From: JBKBUF01 sp046290815
Lineage (GTDB): Bacteria > Bacteroidota > Bacteroidia > Cytophagales > Cytophagaceae
Length of the DNA stretch: 64,000 nt
Direction: 5' to 3'
Assembly (NCBI GenBank): GCA_046290815.1
Contig: JBKBUF010000021.1
Span: 20,569-84,568, forward strand
Shown here one piece after another: positions 34,205-43,366 of the stretch (within the stretch, counting starts at the first letter, position 1; the number at the start of each line of letters is the position of its first letter). Below the pieces are notes generated by a model, which saw only the letters and a list, made by a program, of their open reading frames with translations, was not told the origin of the DNA and made no database searches. Both the position numbers and the translations under genes were made by a program.

Positions 34205-35236
34205 ATGGAAAATCATAAAAGAACGGAGTTGGAATCTATAGGAGAGTTTGGCCTGATAGACAGGATAAAAGCCGGCACAGAGAAATCAAATAAGGAAACG
34301 ATTTATGGAATAGGTGATGATGCTGCGGTTCTTGAATTTGGAAACGAACTGGTGCTTATCTCTAAAGATTTGCTGGTAGAAGGAATCCATTTCGACCTGT
34401 CGTTTATGCCACTCCGCCATCTTGGTTATAAGGCTGTGGCTGTAAATGTTTCCGATATCGCCGCCATGAACGGAACTCCAAAACAAATATTAGTTGGACT
34501 ATCTGTGAGTAATCGGTTTTCCCTGGAAGCTATTGATGAAATATATGAAGGAATACATCAGGCTTGTGCAGATTATAAAGTGGACCTGGTAGGAGGAGAT
34601 ACCACAGCTTCACCTTCCGGCTTGGTAATATCAGTTACTGCTACAGGTCATGTTTCTAAAGAGAAGCTTGCCATGAGAAATACAGCAAAGGTAAATGATC
34701 TTTTATGTGTAACCGGCGATCTTGGGGGGGCTTATATGGGATTGCAGGTTTTACTGAGGGAAAAGCAGGTTTATCTTGCCAATCCTGATATGCAACCGGA
34801 GTTGGAAGGGAAGGATTATATTATCCGCCGGCAATTGAAGCCTGAAGCTCGTATGGATGTAATTCATGAGTTTAAAGAACTTGGAATTATTCCTACTTCC
34901 ATGATTGATATTTCGGACGGACTTGCATCAGAACTGATGCATATCTGTACTCAGTCCGGCGTAGGAGCTAATATTTATGAAGATAAGATTCCTGTTGATA
35001 ATTCTACATTTGAAACAGCCAGAGAATTCAATCTTGATCCTCTGACTGTAACACTAAATGGTGGTGAAGACTACGAATTACTTTTCACTGTAAAACAGGA
35101 CGACTACAACAAAATCAAAAATCATCCTGATATTACCATAATAGGACATATTACAGAAAAATCTTCAGGAGTAAATTTGGTAACAGGGGCAGGGAATGTT
35201 TTCCCGGTGAAGGCACAGGGATGGAAACATTTTTAA
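34205..35236 (+). CDS. thiL: Thiamine-monophosphate kinase
   Basis: ThiL phosphorylates thiamine monophosphate to the active cofactor thiamine diphosphate. The 343-aa protein shows the AIR-synthase/ThiL fold and metal/nucleotide-binding Asp motifs: GIGDDAAVLEF, SKDLLVEGIHFDLSF, AVNVSDIAAMNG, VDLVGGDTTASP, VTGDLGGAYMG, MIDISDGLASEL and NGGEDYELLFTV. Length is typical. No other thi gene is adjacent. Its stop codon is the first element of an octamer-repeat tract. Confidence 0.95.
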   Translation: MENHKRTELESIGEFGLIDRIKAGTEKSNKETIYGIGDDAAVLEFGNELVLISKDLLVEGIHFDLSFMPLRHLGYKAVAVNVSDIAAMNGTPKQILVGLSVSNRFSLEAIDEIYEGIHQACADYKVDLVGGDTTASPSGLVISVTATGHVSKEKLAMRNTAKVNDLLCVTGDLGGAYMGLQVLLREKQVYLANPDMQPELEGKDYIIRRQLKPEARMDVIHEFKELGIIPTSMIDISDGLASELMHICTQSGVGANIYEDKIPVDNSTFETAREFNLDPLTVTLNGGEDYELLFTVKQDDYNKIKNHPDITIIGHITEKSSGVNLVTGAGNVFPVKAQGWKHF

Positions 35237-35310
35237 AGTGTTAAAGTGTTAATGTGTTCAAGTGTTAAAGTTGAAATCTTAACACTTGAACGCGTTAACA
35301 CCTGAACGCT
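35236..35310. repeat. Octamer-repeat tract with a 13-bp inverted repeat after thiL
   Basis: Four 8-nt units (AAGTGTTA, AAGTGTTA, ATGTGTTC, AAGTGTTA) start at the last base of the thiL stop codon. A mirror tract made of TTAACACTTGAACGCG and TTAACACCTGAACGCT follows at 35279-35310. GTTCAAGTGTTAA (35256-35268) and TTAACACTTGAAC (35279-35291) pair perfectly over 13 bp with a 10-nt loop. It lies between convergent genes and could act as a transcription end, although it has no T-run. Confidence 0.85.
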
Positions 35311-35317
35311 TAAGCCC

Positions 35318-35686
35318 TCAGTCTTCCGGATACGGTATAAACACAAAATTTGTAAACTCTTCATCTACTACAAAGAGGCAGCAAAATTCGTCCGGATCTT
35401 TGTAAGCCAATTGGAAAGCATCTATATTTTGTTCGTCTACCAACTTCCTCTGTACAAACTCGTCAAGAAATGAAATGTAGTAGTTCCATGTGGTATTCAT
35501 TTCATGCTGCCCTATAAGTAATTTTCCAATAGGAATGTGGAGTTTGCTGATCGGAAAGATAGGATATTTAGAAATATTTCTTGCTCTTACCTGGTAGGAC
35601 CCTTCTTTCAGGGTTTCTGCTATTTTAACAAAGTCTTCTGAGATAGTGCCCAGATACTTTCCGCTTAGTTCAGGATCGTTTTGCAT
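35318..35686 (-). CDS. Hypothetical protein, 122 aa
   Basis: I do not recognise this family. The protein has no signal peptide or membrane segment. It is acidic, with aromatic-rich C-terminal strands (EFCCLFVVDEEFTNFVF) and an amphipathic N-terminal helix (ISEDFVKIAETLKEGSYQV). It lies 48 bp upstream (in minus-strand order, downstream) of the 7TM histidine kinase gene and may be co-transcribed with it. Confidence 0.65.
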   Translation of the reverse strand: MQNDPELSGKYLGTISEDFVKIAETLKEGSYQVRARNISKYPIFPISKLHIPIGKLLIGQHEMNTTWNYYISFLDEFVQRKLVDEQNIDAFQLAYKDPDEFCCLFVVDEEFTNFVFIPYPED

Positions 35687-35734
35687 TTAAAAAAAAATTT
35701 CCCAAATATAATTATTTTGACGTAATACCGGGAT

Positions 35735-37711
35735 TTAAACTGCAGGAGTATGTACATTGTTTTTAAGCATTATTCTGAATTGAGATCCTATACCTTCTTT
35801 GCTTATAACATTTATACTTCCTCCAAGCTTCTCAATAGCTGATTTCACGAGGTGCAGTCCGATGCCTGTACCATTGGATGTTTCATTTACCTTGTAAAAC
35901 AGGTCAAAGATCTTGTTTATATTTTCTTTGCTGATTCCGATTCCGTTGTCTTCGAACTCCAGCGTCACCTGGTCATCAATTGTTCCGCGTATTTTCAGCA
36001 GAGCAAATTCCTTTTTAAAGTCCTGGTATTTTATAGCATTTTCAATCAGATTCTGCACCAGACTGTAGATGGTGTTGTAGTCCGAATATAAGTCTTTGGA
36101 TTTTTGAAGATCTATATCCACTTTAAGCCTTTTGTATTCAGGAAGGTCTTTGAAACTTTCCAATACCTGAGAAATCACTTCGGTTAGTTCAATTTTCTGT
36201 ATCTCCGGTTTCATTTCCTTCTGCCTGATCATACTTAATGTTTCTTTCACATTAGTTTCCAGACGTTGGGCAGATTTCAGAAGATGTTCAAGATATTCTC
36301 TTGCAGCATTATCTTTTACATCCTTCAAAGCAATATTGATCAGACCAACCATAGATCTTAAAGGGCCTTTAATGTCATGAGAAGATTTATACAATATGGT
36401 ATCAAGCTGCTTATTTCTTTCAAGTAATTCCCACGTACGTTTTTCCACTTTTGTTTCCAATTCCTTATTCAGCTCATCTTTCAGTTTTTCATTTTCCCTG
36501 AGTTGATAAATGATAATTTCCTGTGCCAGTTCTTTTTCCTGTTTTAGGGAAGTTAACTTTTCTCTTATCGCAAGTGACATTGTCAGCACTTCCACCATTA
36601 GGGAATAATTCAGAATATGATCAATGAACCAACTCCATTCAAGAACTCCTATGTAACGCAGTTTAAGAACTATAAGAGAAGCAACCAGACAAGTAAGACC
36701 GATAAAAAGATAGATAGCAGGTTTATATTTTTTGTAAATTGAATAAACTACAAGTCCGTAAGAATAGATGAATGTAAGTATATAAAATGAAGGTAAAGGA
36801 TCGAAGTAGTTATCTTTTAATACATCAACAATGAAATAAATGGAATTCAAGCCTATTATTGCGAAAGTAATTTTGTGAAGCAGAGGATGGTTTTTTCTTA
36901 AATGCAAAAAATTGTTGATGTAAAGTAATGAAGTTACCACCAGAAAATATAAACCTACTGCATGATGGTATTTATTGATTATCGGAGTTCGTGGCCACAC
37001 AATTTCAAAACCCAGCCCGTCTTTCCAGGAGAGGAAGAATATGGCGCTTAAGGCATAAATCACATAGTAAATATAAATTCTTTCCTTAATTGAAAGGTAA
37101 AGAATGAAATTGTAAAGCGCCATTAGGAATAAGAAGCCATACACAAAGCATAGAAAGATGTATCCTTCCACCAGTTTTCTGGTATATGGTTCCTGACTGC
37201 CAATGTAAAAATATAACTCTTTGTATTTATTGAACCGTACTTTTGCATAGTAAGTTAAGGGTTGATTTCTCAAGGCAGGTATATCAAAAGTGATGGTCCG
37301 GATTTTATAATCCCTGTTGTAAAAGTCGTAAAACTGTCCTGTTTGGAATCTTCTGTAATCTCCTCCCGATGTAGGAATATACATTTCAATTTCTTCAGAG
37401 TGCAGGGAGCTTTGAAGAATCCATTTTTTATCCTGGTGGGTCTGGTTGTTAATAGTAAATTTTATCCAATAAAAGGAATTGAAGCCCGGAGGGTTTGAAC
37501 TGTATTTGGTAAAAACTGAATCGTATTTTCCCGAAACAATGTCCTCAAAAGAACAGACACCATCTTTATCCTCCAGAATCATCATCTGCTCTTCCGATAT
37601 TCTTGCTTCATACATCGAGTCTGTAAGCAATAGGAAATCAGAAGCAAAGCAAGAAACGGGGAATGTAAAAACTATTAATAGTAAAGCATACAGGCGTAAA
37701 ATTCCGGCCAT
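35735..37711 (-). CDS. 7TM sensor histidine kinase (7TMR-DISM type)
   Basis: The 658-aa protein has a signal peptide, an extracytoplasmic 7TMR-DISM-extracellular-like domain (about 25-170; contains FNSFYWIKFTINNQTHQDKK), seven transmembrane helices (about 185-390), a coiled coil and a kinase core. The phospho-acceptor region is SSHDIKGPLRSMVGL, the N box NLIENAIKYQ, the G1 box FEDNGIGISKENI and the G2 box GTGIGLHLVKSAIEKLGG. No response regulator is fused or adjacent. Ligand unknown; some DISM proteins bind carbohydrates, so that is a possible class of signal. Confidence 0.9.
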   Translation of the reverse strand: MAGILRLYALLLIVFTFPVSCFASDFLLLTDSMYEARISEEQMMILEDKDGVCSFEDIVSGKYDSVFTKYSSNPPGFNSFYWIKFTINNQTHQDKKWILQSSLHSEEIEMYIPTSGGDYRRFQTGQFYDFYNRDYKIRTITFDIPALRNQPLTYYAKVRFNKYKELYFYIGSQEPYTRKLVEGYIFLCFVYGFLFLMALYNFILYLSIKERIYIYYVIYALSAIFFLSWKDGLGFEIVWPRTPIINKYHHAVGLYFLVVTSLLYINNFLHLRKNHPLLHKITFAIIGLNSIYFIVDVLKDNYFDPLPSFYILTFIYSYGLVVYSIYKKYKPAIYLFIGLTCLVASLIVLKLRYIGVLEWSWFIDHILNYSLMVEVLTMSLAIREKLTSLKQEKELAQEIIIYQLRENEKLKDELNKELETKVEKRTWELLERNKQLDTILYKSSHDIKGPLRSMVGLINIALKDVKDNAAREYLEHLLKSAQRLETNVKETLSMIRQKEMKPEIQKIELTEVISQVLESFKDLPEYKRLKVDIDLQKSKDLYSDYNTIYSLVQNLIENAIKYQDFKKEFALLKIRGTIDDQVTLEFEDNGIGISKENINKIFDLFYKVNETSNGTGIGLHLVKSAIEKLGGSINVISKEGIGSQFRIMLKNNVHTPAV

Positions 37712-37842
37712 TCCCTTGAATGATTGATTTGTTTAGCTTTACGATTTAGGTTTGTTATTGTTGTTATCATAGCTAGTTTTAAAAAAATGAAAAGTATGAA
37801 TCTCAGCCAAAAATATGATAAATTAGCCATAGCTATTGACGA

Positions 37843-38739
37843 ATGAAAACAAAGGGTATCAGGGAAAATGAAAGTTTTTTCCTCGGAGGAATGATTATCA
37901 GCATGTTCTTTTGGGGAATCAGTTGGGCATCAGGGAAAATCATGTCTGTGTATGGGTCTGCCGGGGATGTTTCCTTCTTTAGGTTTGCACTTACTTTTAT
38001 CTCTTTATTGGTATTGATGCTGCTTCTCAGGGAGAAGTTGACAATTAAAAGAAATGGACTTGTCGTTCTCTTAATTGCTTCAGTATTCATTAGCCTTTAC
38101 ATGTGGTTATTTTTTAAAGGCTTGTCCCTGGGTAAGGCCGGTGCAGGAGGAGTACTTGTAACCACATTGAACCCCATAATCGCCTATGCTATCATGTTGT
38201 TTAGTAACCGTCGCCTGCCAGATCGAAAGGAAGCTATTGGCTTATCACTAGGACTTCTTGCAGCAATAGTTTTACTAAAACTATGGACGAACTGGGAGAG
38301 CATATTCAGTTCGGGCAATGTATATTTTCTCTTCGCCACCTTTTCATGGGCAATATTAAGTTTGTTTACGGCAAGGTCTTCAAAATACGGTTCTCCGGTA
38401 GCATTCAGTCTGTGGATGTATGGTATTTGTTCAGTGTTTATGTTATTGCTGAGTTCTGTTGACAATATTCAATCTGTGCTTTATCGTGCAGATATTTATT
38501 TCTGGGGAAATCTGGTGTTCACTGCAGTATTTACCACAGCGCTGGCGACAACCTTTTATTTTGTTGGCACCACAAAAATAGGTGCAGGAAAGGCAAGCAG
38601 TTTTATTTTTCTTGTCCCGTTTTCGGCAGCACTGGGAGGCTGGGTTTTTCTTAATGAAATTCCACAGTGGCATACTGTTATTGGAGGTTTGTCGGGTGTA
38701 GCAGCTGTTTATGTGTTGAACAGGAAGAAGAAAAGCTGA
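37843..38739 (+). CDS. EamA-family (DMT superfamily) transporter
   Basis: The 298-aa inner-membrane protein has ten transmembrane helices in two EamA repeats; the first repeat starts MFFWGISWASGKI and ends KAGAGGVLVTTLNPIIAYAI, and the second includes ATFSWAILSLFTARSSKYGS and GAGKASSFIFLVPFSAALGG. EamA proteins export metabolites such as amino acids or purines; the substrate cannot be read here. It is divergent from the histidine kinase gene and 38 bp upstream of moeA on the same strand. Confidence 0.9.
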   Translation: MKTKGIRENESFFLGGMIISMFFWGISWASGKIMSVYGSAGDVSFFRFALTFISLLVLMLLLREKLTIKRNGLVVLLIASVFISLYMWLFFKGLSLGKAGAGGVLVTTLNPIIAYAIMLFSNRRLPDRKEAIGLSLGLLAAIVLLKLWTNWESIFSSGNVYFLFATFSWAILSLFTARSSKYGSPVAFSLWMYGICSVFMLLLSSVDNIQSVLYRADIYFWGNLVFTAVFTTALATTFYFVGTTKIGAGKASSFIFLVPFSAALGGWVFLNEIPQWHTVIGGLSGVAAVYVLNRKKKS

Positions 38740-38777
38740 TTTTTTGATGTAATAATCGTTTACTTTAATCAAGGGAA

Positions 38778-39974
38778 ATGTTATCAGTAAGAGAAGCAAA
38801 TGACTTAATAAATTCTTATGCAAGGGACTTCGGTGTGGAAACAATCGAACTCGCAAAGGCAGATGGAAGAATACTGGCTGAAAATATTGAATCAGACAGG
38901 AATTATCCTCCGTTCAACAGAAGTGCGATGGATGGTTATGCTATAAGGCAACAGGATTTTGGCGTTTATAAAACTTTTAAAATCACCGGTGAGCTTCATG
39001 CCGGTGACTCTCCTGATATGCGAGTGGCAAAAGGGAACTGTGTTAAGATTATGACCGGTACTGCAGTTCCTGAAGATTGTGATGCTGTAATAAGGATTGA
39101 AGATTGTAAGATTACCGGAGATGAGGTTGAATTTTCTGTAAATGCAGTAAAGCCCTGGCAGAATATTTCAAGGCAGGGGGAGGATTGTGGCCTGGGAGAA
39201 ATTTTGGTAAAGAAAGGAGAGGTAATTACTCCGGCAATCCTGGGTGTACTGGCAGTAATTGGTAAATCAAAAGTGACAGTATATCAACTTCCAAAATTGG
39301 CGATCATCTCTACGGGAAATGAAGTGATACCCATAGATCATCCGGTAAAGCCTTATCAAATCCGCGATTCCAATTCTTATGCTTTGGCCGGATTTTTTGA
39401 ATATTATAAAATTTCTCCCACGTATAAAAGCTTGGTGAAAGATGATAAGCAGGAAATTATCTCGGCAGTAAAAACTGCGCTCAATTGTGAAATAATTATT
39501 ATTTCAGGAGGTGTATCAATGGGTGATGCTGATTTTGTTCCTGATGTATTATCTGATTTGGGCGTGAAAAAAGTGTTTCATAAGGTAAAAATTAAACCGG
39601 GTAAGCCAATATGGTTTGGTATCGGGCCGGGAGGACAGTTTGTTTTTGCTTTGCCGGGTAATCCTATGTCATGTCAGGTTGCATTTAAGGTTTTTATAGA
39701 ACCTTTTATTTTGAAATGTTTTAGTTCTTCTCCACAAAGACAATTTTTACTTCCAATTGATAATGGTCGGAAGAAGAAAACTAAGTTTGAAGAATATTTT
39801 CCCTGTAAAATAGTCAATGATGGTACATCTGTTTTGAGGGAAGTCAGTATTAATGGCAGCGGAGATATTTCCTCTACCATTCACTCAGATGGGTTGGCCA
39901 TACATGAGGAGGTAAAAGGAGATTTGCAGAAAGGGGAGCTGCTGAGGTTTTTGCCATGGAGGTTAGGGAGGTGA
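38778..39974 (+). CDS. moeA: Molybdopterin molybdenumtransferase MoeA
   Basis: MoeA inserts molybdate into adenylylated molybdopterin, the final step of Mo-cofactor synthesis. The 398-aa protein shows the domain order I-IV: NYPPFNRSAMDGYAIR, KIMTGTAVPEDCDAVIRIED, ISRQGEDCGLGE, LAIISTGNEVIP, YQIRDSNSYAL, the MoaB/MogA-like loop IIISGGVSMGDADFVP and FALPGNPMSCQVAF. Length matches the family. No other moa/moe genes are adjacent. It is convergent with rlmD with 12 bp between stops. Confidence 0.95.
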   Translation: MLSVREANDLINSYARDFGVETIELAKADGRILAENIESDRNYPPFNRSAMDGYAIRQQDFGVYKTFKITGELHAGDSPDMRVAKGNCVKIMTGTAVPEDCDAVIRIEDCKITGDEVEFSVNAVKPWQNISRQGEDCGLGEILVKKGEVITPAILGVLAVIGKSKVTVYQLPKLAIISTGNEVIPIDHPVKPYQIRDSNSYALAGFFEYYKISPTYKSLVKDDKQEIISAVKTALNCEIIIISGGVSMGDADFVPDVLSDLGVKKVFHKVKIKPGKPIWFGIGPGGQFVFALPGNPMSCQVAFKVFIEPFILKCFSSSPQRQFLLPIDNGRKKKTKFEEYFPCKIVNDGTSVLREVSINGSGDISSTIHSDGLAIHEEVKGDLQKGELLRFLPWRLGR

Positions 39975-39986
39975 AGATGTTCTAAG

Positions 39987-41396
39987 TTATAATTTTCGAA
40001 CAAGCAACGCCACACTCTCCACATGGTGCGTATAAGGAAACATATCAACCGGCTGGGCTTTAACAACAGTATATATCTCTTCTAACAGTGCCAGATCTCT
40101 TGCCTGTGTTGCAGGGTTGCAGCTTACATAAACCACCTTTTCAGGTGCAAGTTCTAAAATCTTTTTTACCACATCTTCGTGCATGCCTGCTCTGGGAGGA
40201 TCAGTGATGATGACATCCGGTCTTCCTTCTCTTTTGATAAGTTCTTCGGTAAGTACATCTTTCACATCACCTGCATAAAAGCTTGTGTTACCTATTCCGT
40301 TGATCTCCGAGTTTACCTTGGCATCTTCTATAGCCATAGGCACAAATTCTATTCCTGTTACTTTAGCCGCATTACGTGCCACAAAATTGGCTATAGTACC
40401 GGTTCCTGTGTAAAGGTCATAGACATTTTCCTTACCTGTAAGACCTGCATAATCCCTGGCAACTTTGTAAAGTTCGTATGCTTGGTCTGAATTGGTTTGA
40501 TAAAATGACTTAGGTCCTACACGGAATTGCAGGCCTTCCATTGTTTCTGTTATATACGATTCTCCCGAATAGGTATGTACTTCCAAATCATGGAAGGTTT
40601 CGTTGCCTTTGTGGTTAATAACATACTGTAACGATGTGATCTCAGGAAAGCGATGCACCAGATGATCGAGCAAGCCGAATAATTTTTCATCATCCTTATG
40701 AAATACCTGTACAATCACCATGACCTGTCCGCTGTTGGCAGTACGTATAATCAGGTTGCGAAGGAATCCATGCTGTTCGACAATATCAAAAAAACTCAGA
40801 TTGTTTTTAAGGGCATAGCTTCTGACTTCAAGTCTTATAGAATTGGAAGGCTCGGGTTGCAGATAGCAGTTTCTTATATCAAGGATTTTATCAAATCTTT
40901 CAGCAATGTGGAAGCCCAACGCATTCTTTTGAAGCGTTTCTTCTGAATTCATTTCTTCCGGTGTGAGCCATCTTTTGTTTGAAAATGTATACTCCAGTTT
41001 GTTTCGGTAGTATTTATCCTTTGCAGATGGAATAGCAGGAAATATTTCTGCTGTAAAAATTTTTCCTATTCGCTCGAAATTGTCCTTTACTTGTCTTGTT
41101 TTATACTCCAGTTGTTTTGGATAATTGATATGCTGCCATTTACAACCGCCGCATACTCCGTAATGCTCACAAAACGGTTGAATCCTGTCTTTGGATAATT
41201 GGTGAAAATTCACCGGTTTAGCATAGGAGAATTTCTTCTTTTTTTTGAATATTTTAAGGTCCGCTACGTCTCCAGGGGCGGCCTGCTCTACAAATATCAC
41301 TTTTTCGTTATGCCTTGCCACACATTTACCTTCCGCAGCCATATCTGCAATAGTAACATTTTCAATTATTTGCGGTTGATTATTTTTCTTGCTCAT
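39987..41396 (-). CDS. rlmD: 23S rRNA (uracil-5-)-methyltransferase, RlmD/RumA family
   Basis: This SAM-dependent enzyme methylates a uracil at C5 in 23S rRNA. The 469-aa protein starts with a TRAM domain (about 10-70), carries the 4Fe-4S cysteines in CEHYGVCGGCKWQH (plus a later Cys in IRNCYLQ), the SAM motif YDLYTGTGTIANFVA, the DPPRAGMHEDVV motif and the catalytic Cys in VYVSCNPATQARDL. ATG 41396 is preferred over the TTG at 41402. Homologous RlmCD or TrmA-type paralogs cannot be fully excluded. Confidence 0.9.
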   Translation of the reverse strand: MSKKNNQPQIIENVTIADMAAEGKCVARHNEKVIFVEQAAPGDVADLKIFKKKKKFSYAKPVNFHQLSKDRIQPFCEHYGVCGGCKWQHINYPKQLEYKTRQVKDNFERIGKIFTAEIFPAIPSAKDKYYRNKLEYTFSNKRWLTPEEMNSEETLQKNALGFHIAERFDKILDIRNCYLQPEPSNSIRLEVRSYALKNNLSFFDIVEQHGFLRNLIIRTANSGQVMVIVQVFHKDDEKLFGLLDHLVHRFPEITSLQYVINHKGNETFHDLEVHTYSGESYITETMEGLQFRVGPKSFYQTNSDQAYELYKVARDYAGLTGKENVYDLYTGTGTIANFVARNAAKVTGIEFVPMAIEDAKVNSEINGIGNTSFYAGDVKDVLTEELIKREGRPDVIITDPPRAGMHEDVVKKILELAPEKVVYVSCNPATQARDLALLEEIYTVVKAQPVDMFPYTHHVESVALLVRKL

Positions 41397-41460
41397 CTTC
41401 AAAGATAAACAATAAAAACAAGCGTTTTCGTTTAAAAAATAAAATAATTAAATTTGGTAC

Positions 41461-43362
41461 ATGAGAAGATTCCTACTCGTATTTTTTGCAATTATCTTTT
41501 TCACCTTATCCTTCACTTCACAAGCATCTCATATAGTAGGAGGAGAATTTGAACTGGGCTATACCGGCAGAGGTAATAGCTATAACTTATTCCTTAAACT
41601 TTATTTCGACGAGAAAAATGCAGATCCGGGCCTTTTAGATGCTGATACAAGGATAACTGTAGGTGTTTTTCGCAAGAGAGACAATGCTATGATGGGTACT
41701 GTGGAAATGATCAGGGATAATGGTGTAAGGGTAAAGTATCAGTCAGAAGAATGTCAGGCGCAGTTGGCAGGAATTCTGGTAACAAGACTTTTTAAGTATA
41801 GGGCAACTATCAATCTGGACCCGAGTTCATTCAGTGATCCTCAAGGGTATTATGTGGTATGGGAGAGGTGTTGCAGAAACAGAGTGATAGTAAATATCAA
41901 AAATCCTGATATGGTAGGGCAGACTTTTTACATGGAATTTCCGCCTGTCGCTATTAGCGGACAAAGATTTATAAATACCTCACCGCAGTTTGGTGATATT
42001 GTAGCAGACTATTTTTGCCTGAATAAACCTAATATGTTTGATTTCAGTGCCAAAGATCCTGATGGGGATTCTCTTGTTTATACATTAGTAACTCCACTGA
42101 AAGGGAATTCCGGACCTACCGTAGGTACTCACACCCCTTATCCGATGCCGGCTCCTTATGCATTGATTGAGTGGCAAAACGGTTATGGTATCAATAATGT
42201 CATTCCGGGGAATCCAACTTTGGCCATAGGAAAGCATACTGGATTTCTACACGTGACACCTTCACAAAAAGGCTTATATGTACTTTCTGTTATTTGTGAA
42301 GAATTCAGGGACGGCAAAAGGATTGGACTTGTAAGACGAGACTTTCAGTTTCTGGTTGATGATTGTAAAGATAATTTGCCTCCATCTGTAACTGTAAGTA
42401 ACCCTCCTCCGGGCTTATTTATGGGGGATACCCTGGTTTTATATCTGAATGAAGAAAAGACATTTAATCTTTCCATTTCCGATAAGAGTACCACCGTTCT
42501 GGGAGAAAAGCAAATAATAACCATCAAGGGAATTTCAACAAATCTTCCTTCCAATATTTTTTCTCCACCCAAATCTCAGGTAATTCAACCGGGAGAGGAT
42601 AGTATTAAGACATCGTTTTCCTTTTTTCCTTGTGACAGGCTTTTAATTGAAAAGGATTCATTATACTCCCTGAGCATAGTTGTGGCCGACAATTCTTGCC
42701 CTCGTCCTATGACCGATACATTGGATCTCAAAGTTTTAATCAAAATACCTCAGAATAATAAACCTGTAATTAATTACATTCCGCTTTCAGGTTCATTTAC
42801 AGTTATTCCCGGTGAAAAGCTGGATGTATTGGTTTATGCTACAGATGAAGATACAAAAGATATTATCAGTATTACCGGGTTCGGACGAGGTTTCCTTCTG
42901 GGAGAAATGGGTATGTCATTTACCAACGTGGAAGGAAAGGATAGTATAGCCAGCATATTCAGCTGGGTTCCTAATTGCGATCATTATAAAAATTCATTAG
43001 AGTATCAGATTGTATTTAAGGTCAAAGATAACAGCTGTATCTTTACCCATTTTGATTATGATACTTTAATTATAAGGCTTGAAAACAGAGAAACTAATCT
43101 GCCGGAGATTTCTCCTGTTAACCTTATTACGCCAAACAAGGATGATAAAAATGATTATTTCGAAATCCGTAATATGCCTCCTGATAACTGCAATTTTTTC
43201 TTTAAACATATAAGGATATTCAACAGATGGGGAGCAATGGTATTCGAGTCAGATAAAAGAGATTTCCGCTGGAATGCAGCAGGCGCTCCGGAAGGGGTAT
43301 ATTTTTATACTATCGATCTGAACGAAAAAATTATTAAAGGCTGGGTTCATGTAATGAGATAG
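41461..43362 (+). CDS. Secreted protein with gliding-motility-associated (type B) C-terminal sorting domain
   Basis: The 633-aa protein has a signal peptide (ending SQASH), several Ig/cadherin-like beta domains (for example FSAKDPDGDSLVYTLVTPL and VIPGEKLDVLVYATDEDTKD), and a C-terminal domain of about 80 residues: NLITPNKDDKNDYFEI, IRIFNRWGAMVFESD and APEGVYFYTIDL. This end matches the gliding-motility-associated type B sorting signal used by the type IX secretion system, so the protein is likely surface exposed or released, often as an adhesin. A TAAATTTG box lies only 4 bp before the ATG and so is not a convincing promoter. It converges with the hybrid kinase gene with a 4-bp gap. Confidence 0.88.
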   Translation: MRRFLLVFFAIIFFTLSFTSQASHIVGGEFELGYTGRGNSYNLFLKLYFDEKNADPGLLDADTRITVGVFRKRDNAMMGTVEMIRDNGVRVKYQSEECQAQLAGILVTRLFKYRATINLDPSSFSDPQGYYVVWERCCRNRVIVNIKNPDMVGQTFYMEFPPVAISGQRFINTSPQFGDIVADYFCLNKPNMFDFSAKDPDGDSLVYTLVTPLKGNSGPTVGTHTPYPMPAPYALIEWQNGYGINNVIPGNPTLAIGKHTGFLHVTPSQKGLYVLSVICEEFRDGKRIGLVRRDFQFLVDDCKDNLPPSVTVSNPPPGLFMGDTLVLYLNEEKTFNLSISDKSTTVLGEKQIITIKGISTNLPSNIFSPPKSQVIQPGEDSIKTSFSFFPCDRLLIEKDSLYSLSIVVADNSCPRPMTDTLDLKVLIKIPQNNKPVINYIPLSGSFTVIPGEKLDVLVYATDEDTKDIISITGFGRGFLLGEMGMSFTNVEGKDSIASIFSWVPNCDHYKNSLEYQIVFKVKDNSCIFTHFDYDTLIIRLENRETNLPEISPVNLITPNKDDKNDYFEIRNMPPDNCNFFFKHIRIFNRWGAMVFESDKRDFRWNAAGAPEGVYFYTIDLNEKIIKGWVHVMR

Positions 43363-43366
43363 CTTG

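Noticed and set aside
41400..41456. TAAATTTG and TATCTTTG boxes 4 bp or less before the starts at 41461 and 41396
   Set aside because: Transcription would begin at or inside the start codons and neither has a TTTG at -33; leaderless transcription is possible but not supported.
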